From assembly GCA_012520815.1 (NCBI GenBank), contig JAAYNM010000041.1, forward strand, positions 1 through 36,208: a stretch of DNA of 36,208 nt. Reading direction: 5' to 3'. Made by a program: the position numbers and the translations under genes. Below, piece by piece: positions 16,699 through 25,913 of this stretch. This stretch comes from Clostridiales bacterium. GTDB taxonomy: Bacteria > Bacillota > Clostridia > Lachnospirales > Lachnospiraceae. Each line of letters starts with the position of its first letter. The stretch's first letter is position 1. The notes under the pieces were generated by a model. The model ran no database searches, was not told where the DNA came from, and saw only the letters and a list, made by a program, of their open reading frames with translations.

Positions 16699-17523
16699 TT
16701 AATTCAGGTTAGTATTTAATTGATTTAACATTTCAAGAGAAGTTAATTTCTTGATTGGATGAAGATGTGAAGGAGCAATTTCAACCAAAGGTTTTAAGAC
16801 AAAATCACGATTTGGTATGCCCGTGTGAGGAATCGTAAGGTTCTTATCATCAAGAATTATATCATCATAGTAAAGAATATCTAGGTCGAGAGTTCGTGGT
16901 CCCCAGTGGATCTCACGGACTCTTTTTGCTTCCTCTTCAAGTGTATGTAAATAATCTAGTAGTTCGAAAGGAGTAAGAAGGGTTTTGATTTTAATAACTC
17001 CATTTAAAAAGTCGGGTTGATCTACATAACCATAGGGTTTTGTGGATATAAAAGTAGATGCAAGCATGTCCTTGAAATTCCTGTTTGAATTGATTTTCAG
17101 GGCGGCATTTTCAAGATTTGCTTTAGTGTCGCCAAGATTTGAACCTAGTGCAATATAGCAAGTATGCCATTTGCGAGTGATTGAAACCGAGATATCTTCA
17201 AATGGTAAACCTACGGGTGCACTTGGCTTGGAAACCTCAATGGACACTTCCAAAATAGAGTCATATGTTAGAAGAATAGCCTCTGCAATGGTTTCTGCAA
17301 CAGTTTCAATAAGATCAAAAGTGTTGCCAGTTACGATATCATTTATTAGTTCACAAACTTTTGCGTAATTTATAGAATGAATTAGGTTGTCGCTTTTTCC
17401 AGCAATACGTGTATCTACGCCAAGTTTTGCTGATATATAGAAATACTGTCCGTTCTTTTTTTCTTCTTCAAAAACGCCGTGATGGGCGTAAATTTTTAGT
17501 CTTTTAATATTTATGTAATCCAT
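16699..17523 (-). CDS. folK: Dihydroneopterin aldolase fused to HPPK (FolB-FolK)
   Basis: About 274 residues with two folate enzymes in one chain. Residues about 1-115 are FolB (IKRLKIYAHHGVFEEEK, then SINYAKV and a LIETVAETIAE segment), which converts dihydroneopterin to hydroxymethyl-dihydropterin. Residues about 117-274 are FolK (YIALGSNLGDTKANLENA, then GPRTLDLDILYYDD and PNRDFVLKPLVEI), which adds pyrophosphate to make the FolP substrate. The start at 17523 has GGAGG five bases upstream; an ATG at 17535 is less likely because it overlaps that site. The gene converges on folC-folP from the opposite strand and has its own promoter. No folE (GTP cyclohydrolase) is present in the window. Confidence 0.93.
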   Translation of the reverse strand: MDYINIKRLKIYAHHGVFEEEKKNGQYFYISAKLGVDTRIAGKSDNLIHSINYAKVCELINDIVTGNTFDLIETVAETIAEAILLTYDSILEVSIEVSKPSAPVGLPFEDISVSITRKWHTCYIALGSNLGDTKANLENAALKINSNRNFKDMLASTFISTKPYGYVDQPDFLNGVIKIKTLLTPFELLDYLHTLEEEAKRVREIHWGPRTLDLDILYYDDIILDDKNLTIPHTGIPNRDFVLKPLVEIAPSHLHPIKKLTSLEMLNQLNTNLN

Positions 17524-17556
17524 AATTTCCTCCATAACGAAATCTAAGTAAGCATC

Positions 17557-17585
17557 ATTATAATTTTTTTATAACTAAATTGCAA
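17557..17585 (-). promoter_or_regulatory. Promoter of folB-folK
   Basis: On the reverse strand, TTGCAA (17580-17585), a 17-base spacer and TATAAT (17557-17562) form a good sigma-A promoter. The leader is about 25 bases. Confidence 0.65.
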
Positions 17586-17651
17586 CATTAAAGGGGAAAT
17601 AACTAATTTGGTGGAATTTGGGGAGGGATTGTGGTAAGATTTAACTTGTAT

Positions 17652-17679
17652 TTAACTTATGTATGTAAGTTTGTATAGT
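17652..17679 (+). promoter_or_regulatory. Probable pheA promoter
   Basis: TTAACT (17652-17657), 16 bases and TATAGT (17674-17679), with a further TATTAT nearby. It lies about 30 bases before the pheA start, whose ribosome binding site is AGGAAG. The -35 match is modest. Confidence 0.45.
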
Positions 17680-17707
17680 ATATTATATATCAGAAGGTAG
17701 GAAGAAA

Positions 17708-18844
17708 ATGGAACAGTTAGATTTAAATAAAATACGTCAAGAGATAGATAGGGTGGATGAATCAATTGTAGAATTATATAAAAAGAGAATGGGACTTTGT
17801 GAAGACGTCGCTGAATATAAGATTAGTGCAGGTAAGCCAGTACTAGATAGAACTAGAGAAACGCAGAAGATAAGTAAAGTATGTGATTTAACCACCAATG
17901 AATTTGATATGCGCAGTGTGGAAGAACTATTTAAGCAGTTGATGAGCATTAGCCGTAAACTGCAATATAGAATTTTGTCTGAGCATGGTTTGTTAGAAGA
18001 ACTTAGTTTTGAAATGGTGGAAGAAGTATTAAAGGAAAATGTGAAAGTAGTATTTCAAGGTCTAGAAGGAGCATATGCACATGACGCGACTTGTCAATTT
18101 TTTGGAGAAAAAAGTGATATATATCATGTAGAGTCTTGGAGGGATGCTATGGAGGAAGTAAAGAGTGGTAGAGCCGATTATGCTGTATTGCCAATTGAAA
18201 ATTCCACAGCAGGAGCTATTTCACAAGTTCACGACCTACTTATTGAATATGATAATTATATTGTTGGAGAGACTTCGGTTAAAGTTGAGCATGCGTTATT
18301 GGGCGTTCCAGGAGCCTCCATGGATGATATAAAAGTGGTATATTCACATCCACAATCACTTATGCAGTGTAGCAAATTTTTAGATGATAATAGAAACTGG
18401 AATAGAATTAGCCTATCCAATAATGCAGTTAGTGCTAAAAAAGTAAGTGATGAAAAAGATATTACTCAGGCAGCAATCGCAAGTGAGCGAGCAGCAAAAA
18501 TTTACGGGCTTGAAGTTTTACAAAAAAAGATTAATTACGAAGAAGGAAACACCACAAGATTTGTAATTATAGGACACTCGAAAATATATACAAGAAATGC
18601 AGATAGAGTTAGTGTTTGTTTTGAAATTCCTCATGAAGCAGGGTCATTATATAATATTATGTCTCATTTTATTTACAATCATTTAAGTATGACAAAGATA
18701 GAGTCAAGACCGATTGAAGGTAGAAAATGGGAATACAGATTTTTCGTAGATATAGAAGGCAATTTAGGAGATGTGGCTGTAAGAAATGCATTGATAGGGA
18801 TTAAGGAAGAGGCTATTAATTTTACTGTACTTGGTAACTACTAA
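17708..18844 (+). CDS. pheA: Bifunctional chorismate mutase/prephenate dehydratase
   Basis: A 378-residue P-protein of phenylalanine synthesis, converting chorismate to prephenate and then to phenylpyruvate. Residues 1-90 are an AroQ-type chorismate mutase (IRQEIDRVDESIVELYKKRM, KISAGKPVLDRTRE). Residues about 112-295 are the dehydratase, with FQGLEGAYAHDA, VLPIENSTAG, YSHPQSLMQC and the catalytic NTTRF motif. Residues about 300-378 are an ACT domain with the ESRP phenylalanine-binding motif, predicting feedback inhibition. It has its own promoter and no aromatic-pathway neighbours. Confidence 0.95.
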   Translation: MEQLDLNKIRQEIDRVDESIVELYKKRMGLCEDVAEYKISAGKPVLDRTRETQKISKVCDLTTNEFDMRSVEELFKQLMSISRKLQYRILSEHGLLEELSFEMVEEVLKENVKVVFQGLEGAYAHDATCQFFGEKSDIYHVESWRDAMEEVKSGRADYAVLPIENSTAGAISQVHDLLIEYDNYIVGETSVKVEHALLGVPGASMDDIKVVYSHPQSLMQCSKFLDDNRNWNRISLSNNAVSAKKVSDEKDITQAAIASERAAKIYGLEVLQKKINYEEGNTTRFVIIGHSKIYTRNADRVSVCFEIPHEAGSLYNIMSHFIYNHLSMTKIESRPIEGRKWEYRFFVDIEGNLGDVAVRNALIGIKEEAINFTVLGNY

Positions 18845-18996
18845 TATTAAGAATAAAGCAGCTAAAAAACGTCAATGGGGCGAGGTAATAAGACTAGATG
18901 TAGAGGATAAAATTGATAAAAGATTATTAAAAATTTTGAAAAAAGTATTGAAAATAAACGTAGATTTGAACCTATGATGCACGAATAGGAGTTACT
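18845..18996. other. Intergenic gap after pheA with an ATG-less open frame
   Basis: No clear terminator is visible. One frame is open from a TTG at 18831 (inside the end of pheA) to a TGA at 18975-18977, encoding about 48 Lys-rich residues (VEDKIDKRLLKILKKVLK). It has no ATG and no well-placed ribosome binding site, so I do not call a gene. GAATAGGAG at about 18983-18991 is the binding site for the next gene. Confidence 0.4.
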
Positions 18997-19827
18997 ATGA
19001 AATATATTGATTTACATGTTCACTCTAATAAATCGGATGGAACACTTTCACCCACCCAAATAGTAGAACTTGCTAAAACCTTGGATTTGTATGCTATAGC
19101 ACTGACCGATCATGATACGATATCAGGCATAGATGAGGCTATGGAGGCGGCAAGTATTTTGGGTGTTATACTTATCCCTGGCATAGAAATATCGTCAGAG
19201 TTTAATGGTGGAGATTTGCATATATTGGGTCTAAATATAGATTACAAAAATGTTGCTTTTAATAAGCTCATAGATATCCTTCAAGATGAAAGAAAGCAAC
19301 GGAATGTAAGGATAATAGAATTAATGAGACAGGATGGTGTAGATATCAGCGAGGACAAATTAAGAGATAAATTTGGAGACGCTTCTATTACTAGAGCACA
19401 TTTTGCAAGATATCTTGTAGAAACAGGATATATAAATCATAAAGATATGGCATTTGCCAAATACCTGAACAAGGGAAGGCCATACTACGTTCCAAGACAA
19501 CGTGTATCTCCGAAGGACGCTATTAATATTATTTTGGAGGCAGGGGGTCACCCTGTACTAGCTCATCCACTCCTATATGGTTTGGGGCGTGACAGATTAA
19601 TGAGCTTATTTAATTATTTAAAAGAACTGGGATTGCAGGGAATTGAAGCCCTTCACTCCCTAAATTCACCAGCGGACGACAGAATGCTTTTAGGGGCAGC
19701 AAAAAGATATGATCTTTTTATTACCGGAGGAAGTGATTTTCATGGGGCAAATAAGCCCAACATACAATTGGGAATTGGAAAGGGTAACTTAAAAATACCG
19801 GCAGAAATATTAGATAATATTATATAA
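18997..19827 (+). CDS. PHP domain phosphoesterase (YciV/RNase AM-like)
   Basis: A 276-residue metal-dependent phosphoesterase. The four PHP metal motifs are seen: DLHVHSNKSDGT near the N-terminus, TDHDTISG, PGIEISSE, and the C-terminal AHP (PVLAHPLL) and GSDFHGANKP. The middle ITRAHFARYLV segment is typical of the YciV/TrpH subgroup, which in other bacteria cleaves 3',5'-nucleoside bisphosphates or trims short RNA 5' ends. There is no polymerase domain, so this is the stand-alone type. The ATG has TAGGAG upstream. The subgroup assignment is good; the substrate is by analogy. Confidence 0.85.
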   Translation: MKYIDLHVHSNKSDGTLSPTQIVELAKTLDLYAIALTDHDTISGIDEAMEAASILGVILIPGIEISSEFNGGDLHILGLNIDYKNVAFNKLIDILQDERKQRNVRIIELMRQDGVDISEDKLRDKFGDASITRAHFARYLVETGYINHKDMAFAKYLNKGRPYYVPRQRVSPKDAINIILEAGGHPVLAHPLLYGLGRDRLMSLFNYLKELGLQGIEALHSLNSPADDRMLLGAAKRYDLFITGGSDFHGANKPNIQLGIGKGNLKIPAEILDNII

Positions 19828-19844
19828 ATACGAAGGAGAGGAGA

Positions 19845-20765
19845 ATGGATACAAATATGTATGAAAACTACAAAACTTTAAATGATTTGCCAGTAGTTAC
19901 TATAGAAAGAAAACCGGAATCTAAAAATGTAATAAAAGGCGTGATTCAGATCCTACATGGTATGTGTGAACATAAGGAAAGATACAATAAAATGTTGGAT
20001 TTTTTTACATCTCATGGATATATTTGCGTTATTCCAGATATGAGAGGGCATGGGGAAAATGTATCCTTTTATAAGGATTATGGGTATTTTGGAGAGAGAG
20101 GAGAGAAACTTCTAGTAGAAGATACTTACGCAGTAAATGCATACATTCACAATAATTATCCGGATTTACCAGTAATAATGTTTGGTCATAGTATGGGTTC
20201 TATTGTTGCAAGATCCTTTGTAAAAAAATATGGAAATCAAATAGATATGTTATTTTTATCAGGCGCACCCGCAGATAGTATCGGGAAATATTTTGGAGTG
20301 ATTTTGACAGAGATATTGTTAGTGATTTTTGAGGAAAAAGATAATTCTAAATTATTAGATAAATTATTTTATCGTACAATGAAAAAAAGATTTAAAAGCG
20401 AGGGCAGGAATGCATGGCTTTGTTCGAATAAAGAAGTGGTTGCAAAATACAACAATGACGAAAAATGTAATTTTACATTTACACTCAATGGATATTCAAC
20501 ATTATTTAGGTTAATGGTGGATATATATTCAAAGAAAAAATGGAAGAATGTTACACCCTCAAACAGGATTTATTTTATTGCAGGACAGGATGATGTTTGT
20601 ATAAAAAATGAAGAACATTTAAAGGCAGAAGTGGATACAATGAAAGCTGTTGGTTATACAAAAACAAAATATAAAATATTTGATGGTATGAGGCATGAAA
20701 TACATAATGAAACAAATCGCGAAGTAGTATGGGAATATATGCTTGAGAAAATGGAAAACATCTAG
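19845..20765 (+). CDS. Alpha/beta hydrolase, monoacylglycerol lipase/lysophospholipase-like
   Basis: A 306-residue serine hydrolase of the Hydrolase_4 group. It has the oxyanion-side ILHGMCEHKERY, IPDMRGHGEN, the nucleophile elbow GHSMGS, a lid-like helical insert (about 145-215), the acid AGQDDVC and the histidine in DGMRHEIHNE. No signal peptide is seen, so it is probably cytoplasmic and acts on lipid or small esters. GGAGAGGAG precedes the ATG. It lies 17 bases after the PHP gene and is probably co-transcribed with it. Confidence 0.85.
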   Translation: MDTNMYENYKTLNDLPVVTIERKPESKNVIKGVIQILHGMCEHKERYNKMLDFFTSHGYICVIPDMRGHGENVSFYKDYGYFGERGEKLLVEDTYAVNAYIHNNYPDLPVIMFGHSMGSIVARSFVKKYGNQIDMLFLSGAPADSIGKYFGVILTEILLVIFEEKDNSKLLDKLFYRTMKKRFKSEGRNAWLCSNKEVVAKYNNDEKCNFTFTLNGYSTLFRLMVDIYSKKKWKNVTPSNRIYFIAGQDDVCIKNEEHLKAEVDTMKAVGYTKTKYKIFDGMRHEIHNETNREVVWEYMLEKMENI

Positions 20766-20870
20766 GATAAAAATCTTAAATTTTAGCCCCTTATTTAAAT
20801 TTTCTAGTAGCCATTGAAAAGATTAGGTGCTACAATATTTCATTGAACATAAGGAAATGGAAGTGGTGAC

Positions 20871-21707
20871 ATGAAAATACCGAATCATAATAAACAAAAA
20901 AAAGTTGCTGTAATTAATGATTTTACGGGCTTTGGTAGATGCTCTTTAGCAGTATCCCTACCAATAATATCCCATATGAAAATTCAATGTAATAGTGTAA
21001 TTACAAGTGTATTTTCAAATCATACGGGATTTGAAGAATATTTTTTTGATGATTATACAGATAAAATGCAGGAATATATTGATGAATGGAAGAAACTAGA
21101 TCTTGAATTTCAAGGGATATACAGTGGATTTTTGGGTTCAAGAAAGCAGATTCAAATAGTGGAAAAATTCATCAATGACTTTAAGAGGGAAGGTACGAAG
21201 GTTATTGTTGACCCTGTTATGGGAGATAATGGTAAGTTGTATGCCACCTATAATGATGCTATGTGTCAAGAGATGAAAAAACTGGTGTGCTATGCAGACA
21301 TACTTACTCCAAATGTAACAGAGGCATGCATTTTAACTGATACACAATATAGAGAGAAGTTCACATCTAAGGAATTATTTCAAATGGTAGAAAAGCTTTC
21401 TGATCTTGGGGCTGAGAAAATTGTGATTTCTGGTGTGAAAATGGGTGAATACATCGGAAATGTCGTATATGAAAAGGACAAGATAAAGAAAATCATTCGA
21501 ATGAAAAGAGTTGGACAGGAGCGAAGTGGAACAGGCGATATATTTGCATCCATTATTACTGCGGACTGTGTTAACGGTGTGGACTTTGAGACATCAGTTA
21601 GAAAGGCTGGTAATTTTATTAAAAAATGTAATATTGCCACCGAAAAATACGAAGTACCAAAAACAGATGGCGTATGTTTTGAAGAAGTTATTGACTCCTT
21701 GAAATAA
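20871..21707 (+). CDS. Pyridoxal/pyridoxamine kinase-like protein (PdxK/PdxY family)
   Basis: A 278-residue ribokinase-fold kinase, probably phosphorylating pyridoxal, pyridoxine or pyridoxamine as B6 salvage. Features: INDFTGFGRCSLAVSLPI at the N-terminus (substrate site), GIYSGFLGS, VDPVMGDNGKLY, LTPNVTEACILT, VISGVKMG, and the anion-hole/catalytic base motif GTGDIFASI. Some proteins of this fold act on hydroxymethylpyrimidine instead, but spacing and motifs favour the PdxK/PdxY type. PLP would serve the cysteine desulfurase encoded downstream. The gap of about 105 bases before it is AT-rich, without a clear promoter match. Confidence 0.82.
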   Translation: MKIPNHNKQKKVAVINDFTGFGRCSLAVSLPIISHMKIQCNSVITSVFSNHTGFEEYFFDDYTDKMQEYIDEWKKLDLEFQGIYSGFLGSRKQIQIVEKFINDFKREGTKVIVDPVMGDNGKLYATYNDAMCQEMKKLVCYADILTPNVTEACILTDTQYREKFTSKELFQMVEKLSDLGAEKIVISGVKMGEYIGNVVYEKDKIKKIIRMKRVGQERSGTGDIFASIITADCVNGVDFETSVRKAGNFIKKCNIATEKYEVPKTDGVCFEEVIDSLK

Positions 21708-21770
21708 CAGACCAATTATAATATAGTAAAAAAGTAATAGAAAAGCTATGTAGAGAAAAGAGGATGAAGA

Positions 21771-22385
21771 ATGACTAAAGCAATGAATATTTTTTATGAA
21801 TACCATAATAATTTATATGTTAATTTAACAAATAGATGTTCGTCGGCATGCACCTTTTGCCTCCGTCAAACAAGAGAAGAAATGGATAATTCGGGAAGTC
21901 TGTGGTTAGAACATGAGCCTTCACGTGATGAGGCTATTGATGCATTAGAAAAATTCGATGTTAGTAAATACAACGAAATTATATTTTGCGGATTCGGAGA
22001 GCCAACAGAAAGAATTGATGTTTTACTAGAGGTTGCTAAGTATATAAAGGAAAAGTACAATAAACCTATTAGAATTAACACAAATGGTCAGGGAAACCTC
22101 ATTAATAAGGAAGATATAACTCCAAAACTAGAGGGACTTATCGACACGATTTCTATAAGTTTAAATAATCCAGATCCCCAAAAATATCAGGATATAGTGA
22201 GAAGTCAGTTTGGGGTGGCGGCATTTGATGCAATGATTGAATTTGCAAGAGAAGCTAAAAAATACGTTCCAAATGTTGTTATGTCTACAGTTGATACCAC
22301 AATTACCCATGAAGAAGAAGCACAGTGTCAAAAGATTTGTGATGGCATTGGTGTTACTTATAGAATTAGGGAATGGGAAGACTAA
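21771..22385 (+). CDS. TatD-linked radical SAM protein
   Basis: A short (204-residue) radical SAM protein. The cluster motif CSSACTFC (CxxxCxxC) is near residue 24, followed by a GFGEPT glycine motif, an INTNGQ strand and DTISISLNNPDP. It ends without an auxiliary iron-sulfur domain. This architecture matches the small radical SAM family usually found next to or fused with TatD nucleases, but no tatD lies in the window. The function of the family is unknown. AGAGG about seven bases before the ATG at 21771 sets the start. It leads the maf-prmA-rsmE run. Confidence 0.78.
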   Translation: MTKAMNIFYEYHNNLYVNLTNRCSSACTFCLRQTREEMDNSGSLWLEHEPSRDEAIDALEKFDVSKYNEIIFCGFGEPTERIDVLLEVAKYIKEKYNKPIRINTNGQGNLINKEDITPKLEGLIDTISISLNNPDPQKYQDIVRSQFGVAAFDAMIEFAREAKKYVPNVVMSTVDTTITHEEEAQCQKICDGIGVTYRIREWED

Positions 22386-22418
22386 AAATATACTAAGATT
22401 TTACGAAAGGTTAAAAAT

Positions 22419-23042
22419 ATGAATATAATTTTAGCATCAAAATCACCTAGGAGAAGCGAGTTGCTATCTCAAATAGGATTGAAATTTAGTGTTATGGTAA
22501 GTGATGCCGATGAAAATATAAATGAAGTTGACCCTGCTGCTATGGTAGAAAAACTTTCATATATAAAGGCTAAGGCAGTATATGATTCTATAGAAGATAT
22601 TGGTGTATCTGAAAATGGGTTTGAAAATAATAGGGAAGCCATTAAAGAAAATAGTGAGGACATAGCTATAATTGGAGCAGATACCGTGGTAACTATAGAT
22701 GGAAAAATTCTTGGAAAGCCAAAGGATGACGTAGATGCCTACAATATGCTAAAGATGCTTTCTGGAGAGTCCCATAAGGTGATGACCGGTGTCAGTCTTT
22801 TGAAAAAAGCGGGTGGGAAATTAAAAAGTGTCACCTTCCATGAAGAGACGATAGTAAATTTTGTGGAGATGACAGATGCAGAGATTAACGAATATATTTT
22901 AACAAAGGAGCCGGCAGATAAGGCAGGTGGCTATGGTATTCAAGGTATTGGAGCTAAGTTTATCACTAGTATATCGGGTGATTACAATAACGTAGTAGGT
23001 TTGCCATTAGCCGCAATATATAAAAGGTTAAAGGAATTTTAG
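22419..23042 (+). CDS. maf: Maf family nucleoside triphosphate pyrophosphatase
   Basis: A 207-residue house-cleaning pyrophosphatase that hydrolyses dTTP, UTP or modified pyrimidine nucleotides. Motifs: LASKSPRRSELLSQIG at the N-terminus, IIGADTVVTIDGKILGKP in the middle, MLSGESHKVMTGVSL, and EPADKAGGYGIQGIGA near the end, the last typical of the dTTP/UTP subgroup. An extra acidic stretch of about 20 residues (around SENGFENNREAIKENSED) lies before the GADTVV motif. It ends one base before prmA. Confidence 0.92.
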   Translation: MNIILASKSPRRSELLSQIGLKFSVMVSDADENINEVDPAAMVEKLSYIKAKAVYDSIEDIGVSENGFENNREAIKENSEDIAIIGADTVVTIDGKILGKPKDDVDAYNMLKMLSGESHKVMTGVSLLKKAGGKLKSVTFHEETIVNFVEMTDAEINEYILTKEPADKAGGYGIQGIGAKFITSISGDYNNVVGLPLAAIYKRLKEF

Positions 23043-23043
23043 G

Positions 23044-24000
23044 ATGAAGTGGATTAAATACAGATTAAAGACAACAACGCAGGCATCAGATTTAGTTATT
23101 GCAATGATGATAGACGTAGGTGTAGACGGTGTGGAGATTGAGGACAATCTTCCAATCTCTGAAGCTGATAAAAAAAGAATGTTTATTGATTTTTTACCAA
23201 TACTACCTATAGATGAAGGAATATGCTATTTGAGTTTTTATCTTGAGGATGATAGCAACGAAAAAGAGCTTTTAGATGGTATTAGGGAAGGTCTTGAGGA
23301 ATTATCACAATTTACAGATATTGGTGAAGGTACTATAGTGAAATCAGAGACAGAGGATAAAGATTGGATAAACAATTGGAAACAATTCTTTAAATCTTTT
23401 ATGGTGGATGACATAGTAATCAAGCCTACTTGGGAAGATGTAAAGCCAGAGTACACAGGAAAGATGTTGATTGAGATAGATCCAGGTATTGCTTTTGGTA
23501 CAGGAATGCATGAAACAACACAGTTATGTATGAGGGCATTAAATAAATATGTTAAACCGGATATGAAGGTCCTAGATGTAGGTTGTGGAAGTGGAATACT
23601 TTCAATCGTATCATTGAAACTTGGTGCGGACTCTGCAGTAGGAGTGGATATAGACGAGAATGCTACGATTGCTACAGGAGAAAATCTAGAAGTAAATCAT
23701 ATAGATAGAGAAAAATGTAAAGTATATACAGGTAATATATTAGAAGATAAAGCCCTTGAAGATGAGATAGGATATGATTGTTACGATATTGTTGCTGCAA
23801 ATATTTTAGCAGATGTTTTATTGCCATTAACACCGATTGTGCCAGCTCATTTAAAAACTGGTGGTTTATTTATTACCTCTGGTATTATCAACACAAAAGA
23901 AGCTGAAGTTGCAAAGGCTATAGAAGATAATGGTAATTTTGAGATTTTAGAGATTACAAGACAAAAGGATTGGTCATCAATCACAGCTAAGAGGATTTAA
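23044..24000 (+). CDS. prmA: Ribosomal protein L11 methyltransferase
   Basis: A 318-residue SAM-dependent methylase that trimethylates ribosomal protein L11. The N-terminal substrate-recognition domain (about 1-110) is followed by the family motif EIDPGIAFGTGMHETTQLCM. Then come the SAM-binding VLDVGCGSGILSI and the ANILADVLLPL motif. Length is normal. It lies one base after maf and one base before rsmE. Confidence 0.94.
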   Translation: MKWIKYRLKTTTQASDLVIAMMIDVGVDGVEIEDNLPISEADKKRMFIDFLPILPIDEGICYLSFYLEDDSNEKELLDGIREGLEELSQFTDIGEGTIVKSETEDKDWINNWKQFFKSFMVDDIVIKPTWEDVKPEYTGKMLIEIDPGIAFGTGMHETTQLCMRALNKYVKPDMKVLDVGCGSGILSIVSLKLGADSAVGVDIDENATIATGENLEVNHIDREKCKVYTGNILEDKALEDEIGYDCYDIVAANILADVLLPLTPIVPAHLKTGGLFITSGIINTKEAEVAKAIEDNGNFEILEITRQKDWSSITAKRI

Positions 24001-24001
24001 T

Positions 24002-24745
24002 ATGCATCATTTTTTTGTACAACCCCAAAATGTTAAAGAAGAATATATATCTATTGTAGGCGGAGATGTTAATCATATTAAGAATGTTCTTCGAATGAAA
24101 GAAAAAGAAGATATTCTTATTAGTGATGGAAATGGGTGCGATTATACTTGCGTCATTTATAAGATACAAGAAGATGAGATAATTGCAAAAATTTGTGATG
24201 TTTCCCATGATGCAACTGAATTGCCAGGTAAATTATATTTGTTTCAGGGACTTCCAAAGAATGATAAGATGGAACTTATTATCCAAAAGGCAGTGGAACT
24301 GGGGGCAGCAGGTATTATTCCTGTATCAACTTCAAGATGTGTTGTTAAGTTGGATGAAAAAAAAGAGGCTACAAAGTTAAAAAGATGGCAGAAAATAGCT
24401 GAAAGTGCGGCAAAACAGTCTAAACGTGGAGTGATTCCCCAAGTCCATAATGTTTTATCATTTAAGGAGGCTGTGAAAATGGCTGGGGATCTTCAGGTAG
24501 GGATGATACCTTATGAAAATTTTAAAGATATGTCTTCAACAAAATCTGTTATTGATAAAATAAGAAGTAATATGAGTGTAGGTATTTTCATAGGCCCCGA
24601 AGGAGGATTTTGTGAAAGTGAAGTAGAATATGCCAAGGAAAACGGAATCGAACCTATTTCATTAGGTAATAGAATACTTAGAACAGAAACAGCAGGATTA
24701 GCTATATTATCAATTTTAATGTTTAAAATGGAAACCGAGGACTAA
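24002..24745 (+). CDS. rsmE: 16S rRNA m3U1498 methyltransferase
   Basis: A 247-residue SPOUT methylase that adds the N3 methyl group to U1498 in 16S rRNA. The N-terminal PUA-like domain starts HHFFVQPQNV. The SPOUT knot is seen in GIFIGPEGGFCESEVEYA and SLGNRILRTETAGLAIL, the deep trefoil SAM pocket. The prmA-rsmE pairing is common in Firmicutes. It ends four bases before the desulfurase. Confidence 0.94.
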   Translation: MHHFFVQPQNVKEEYISIVGGDVNHIKNVLRMKEKEDILISDGNGCDYTCVIYKIQEDEIIAKICDVSHDATELPGKLYLFQGLPKNDKMELIIQKAVELGAAGIIPVSTSRCVVKLDEKKEATKLKRWQKIAESAAKQSKRGVIPQVHNVLSFKEAVKMAGDLQVGMIPYENFKDMSSTKSVIDKIRSNMSVGIFIGPEGGFCESEVEYAKENGIEPISLGNRILRTETAGLAILSILMFKMETED

Positions 24746-24749
24746 TATT

Positions 24750-25913
24750 ATGACAATGGAAACATATTTGGATAATGCCGCCACAACAAGAGTAGCCCAG
24801 GAAGTAAAGGCCTTAATGATTAAGTTAATGGACGAGGATTACGGTAATCCGTCCTCATTACATCATAAAGGTGTAGTAGCCGAAAACTATATAAAAGAAG
24901 CTAGAAATATAATTGCAAAGAGTTTGAAGGTAAACGAAAAAGAAATAATATTTACTTCAGGTGGAACTGAGTCCAATAATTTAGCTCTTATTGGTGCGGC
25001 GATGGCAAACAAAAGGGCAGGAAATCATATTATTACTACTGCTATTGAGCATGCATCAATACTAAGTACAGTACAGTTTTTGAAGGAGATGGGGTTTAGC
25101 ATTTCTTTTCTATCAGTAGATGAGGAAGGACATATAAATCTTGATGAGTTAAAAGAGCTAATATGTGATGATACAATTCTAGTTTCAACAATGTATGTTA
25201 ATAATGAAATTGGCGCATTGGAACCTGTTAGTGAAATTAGTAAGATTATTAAGACCAAAAACCCTAATATTATTTATCATGTGGACGCTATTCAAGCATA
25301 TGGTAAATATGTTATTAATCCGAAAAAACAGGGCATTGATATGCTAAGTGTTAGTGGACATAAAATTAACGGACCAAAGGGAACAGGTTTTTTATACGTT
25401 TCAGAAAAAACGAAGATTAAACCTATTATTTATGGGGGCGGACAGCAAAAAGGAATGCGTTCAGGTACAGAAAATGTTCCAGGATTTGCGGGACTTGGAG
25501 AGGCTGTAAGAGTCTGCTATAATGATTTTGAAAACAAAGTAACAAAATTATATGAGCTGAAAGATTATTTAATTGATAAACTTGAAGAGATGGACAACGT
25601 CAAGATACACAGTGCCAAAGGAAAAGGTGGTGCCCCACATATTGTGAATGCTAGCTTTATTGGTGTTAGAAGTGAAGTAATGCTTCATAAGCTTGAAGAA
25701 AAAGATATATATGTATCGGCGGGCTCTGCTTGTTCTTCAAATAAACAAAAGAGTGTTAGTGCCACATTAAGTGGAATTGGATTAAAAAAAGAAGAATCAG
25801 ACTCGGCTATTAGATTTAGTTTTTGTTTTGATACCACAAAGGAACAAGTTGATTATGCTTTAAATACTATAAACGACAATATTTTAGAACTTAGAAAATT
25901 TGTTAGAAAATAA
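24750..25913 (+). CDS. Cysteine desulfurase (NifS/IscS family)
   Basis: A 387-residue PLP enzyme that turns cysteine into alanine and carries a persulfide. Signatures: YLDNAATTRV, an FTSGGTESNNLA loop, the histidine in TTAIEHASIL, the PLP lysine in SVSGHKINGPKGTGFLY, and the catalytic Cys in SAGSACSSNKQ. Because thiI follows after ten bases, it probably supplies sulfur for tRNA thiolation, as NifZ-ThiI does in Bacillus. A role in Fe-S assembly is not excluded. Two in-frame ATGs (24750 and 24756) are possible; the first has the better-spaced GAGG. Confidence 0.93.
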   Translation: MTMETYLDNAATTRVAQEVKALMIKLMDEDYGNPSSLHHKGVVAENYIKEARNIIAKSLKVNEKEIIFTSGGTESNNLALIGAAMANKRAGNHIITTAIEHASILSTVQFLKEMGFSISFLSVDEEGHINLDELKELICDDTILVSTMYVNNEIGALEPVSEISKIIKTKNPNIIYHVDAIQAYGKYVINPKKQGIDMLSVSGHKINGPKGTGFLYVSEKTKIKPIIYGGGQQKGMRSGTENVPGFAGLGEAVRVCYNDFENKVTKLYELKDYLIDKLEEMDNVKIHSAKGKGGAPHIVNASFIGVRSEVMLHKLEEKDIYVSAGSACSSNKQKSVSATLSGIGLKKEESDSAIRFSFCFDTTKEQVDYALNTINDNILELRKFVRK

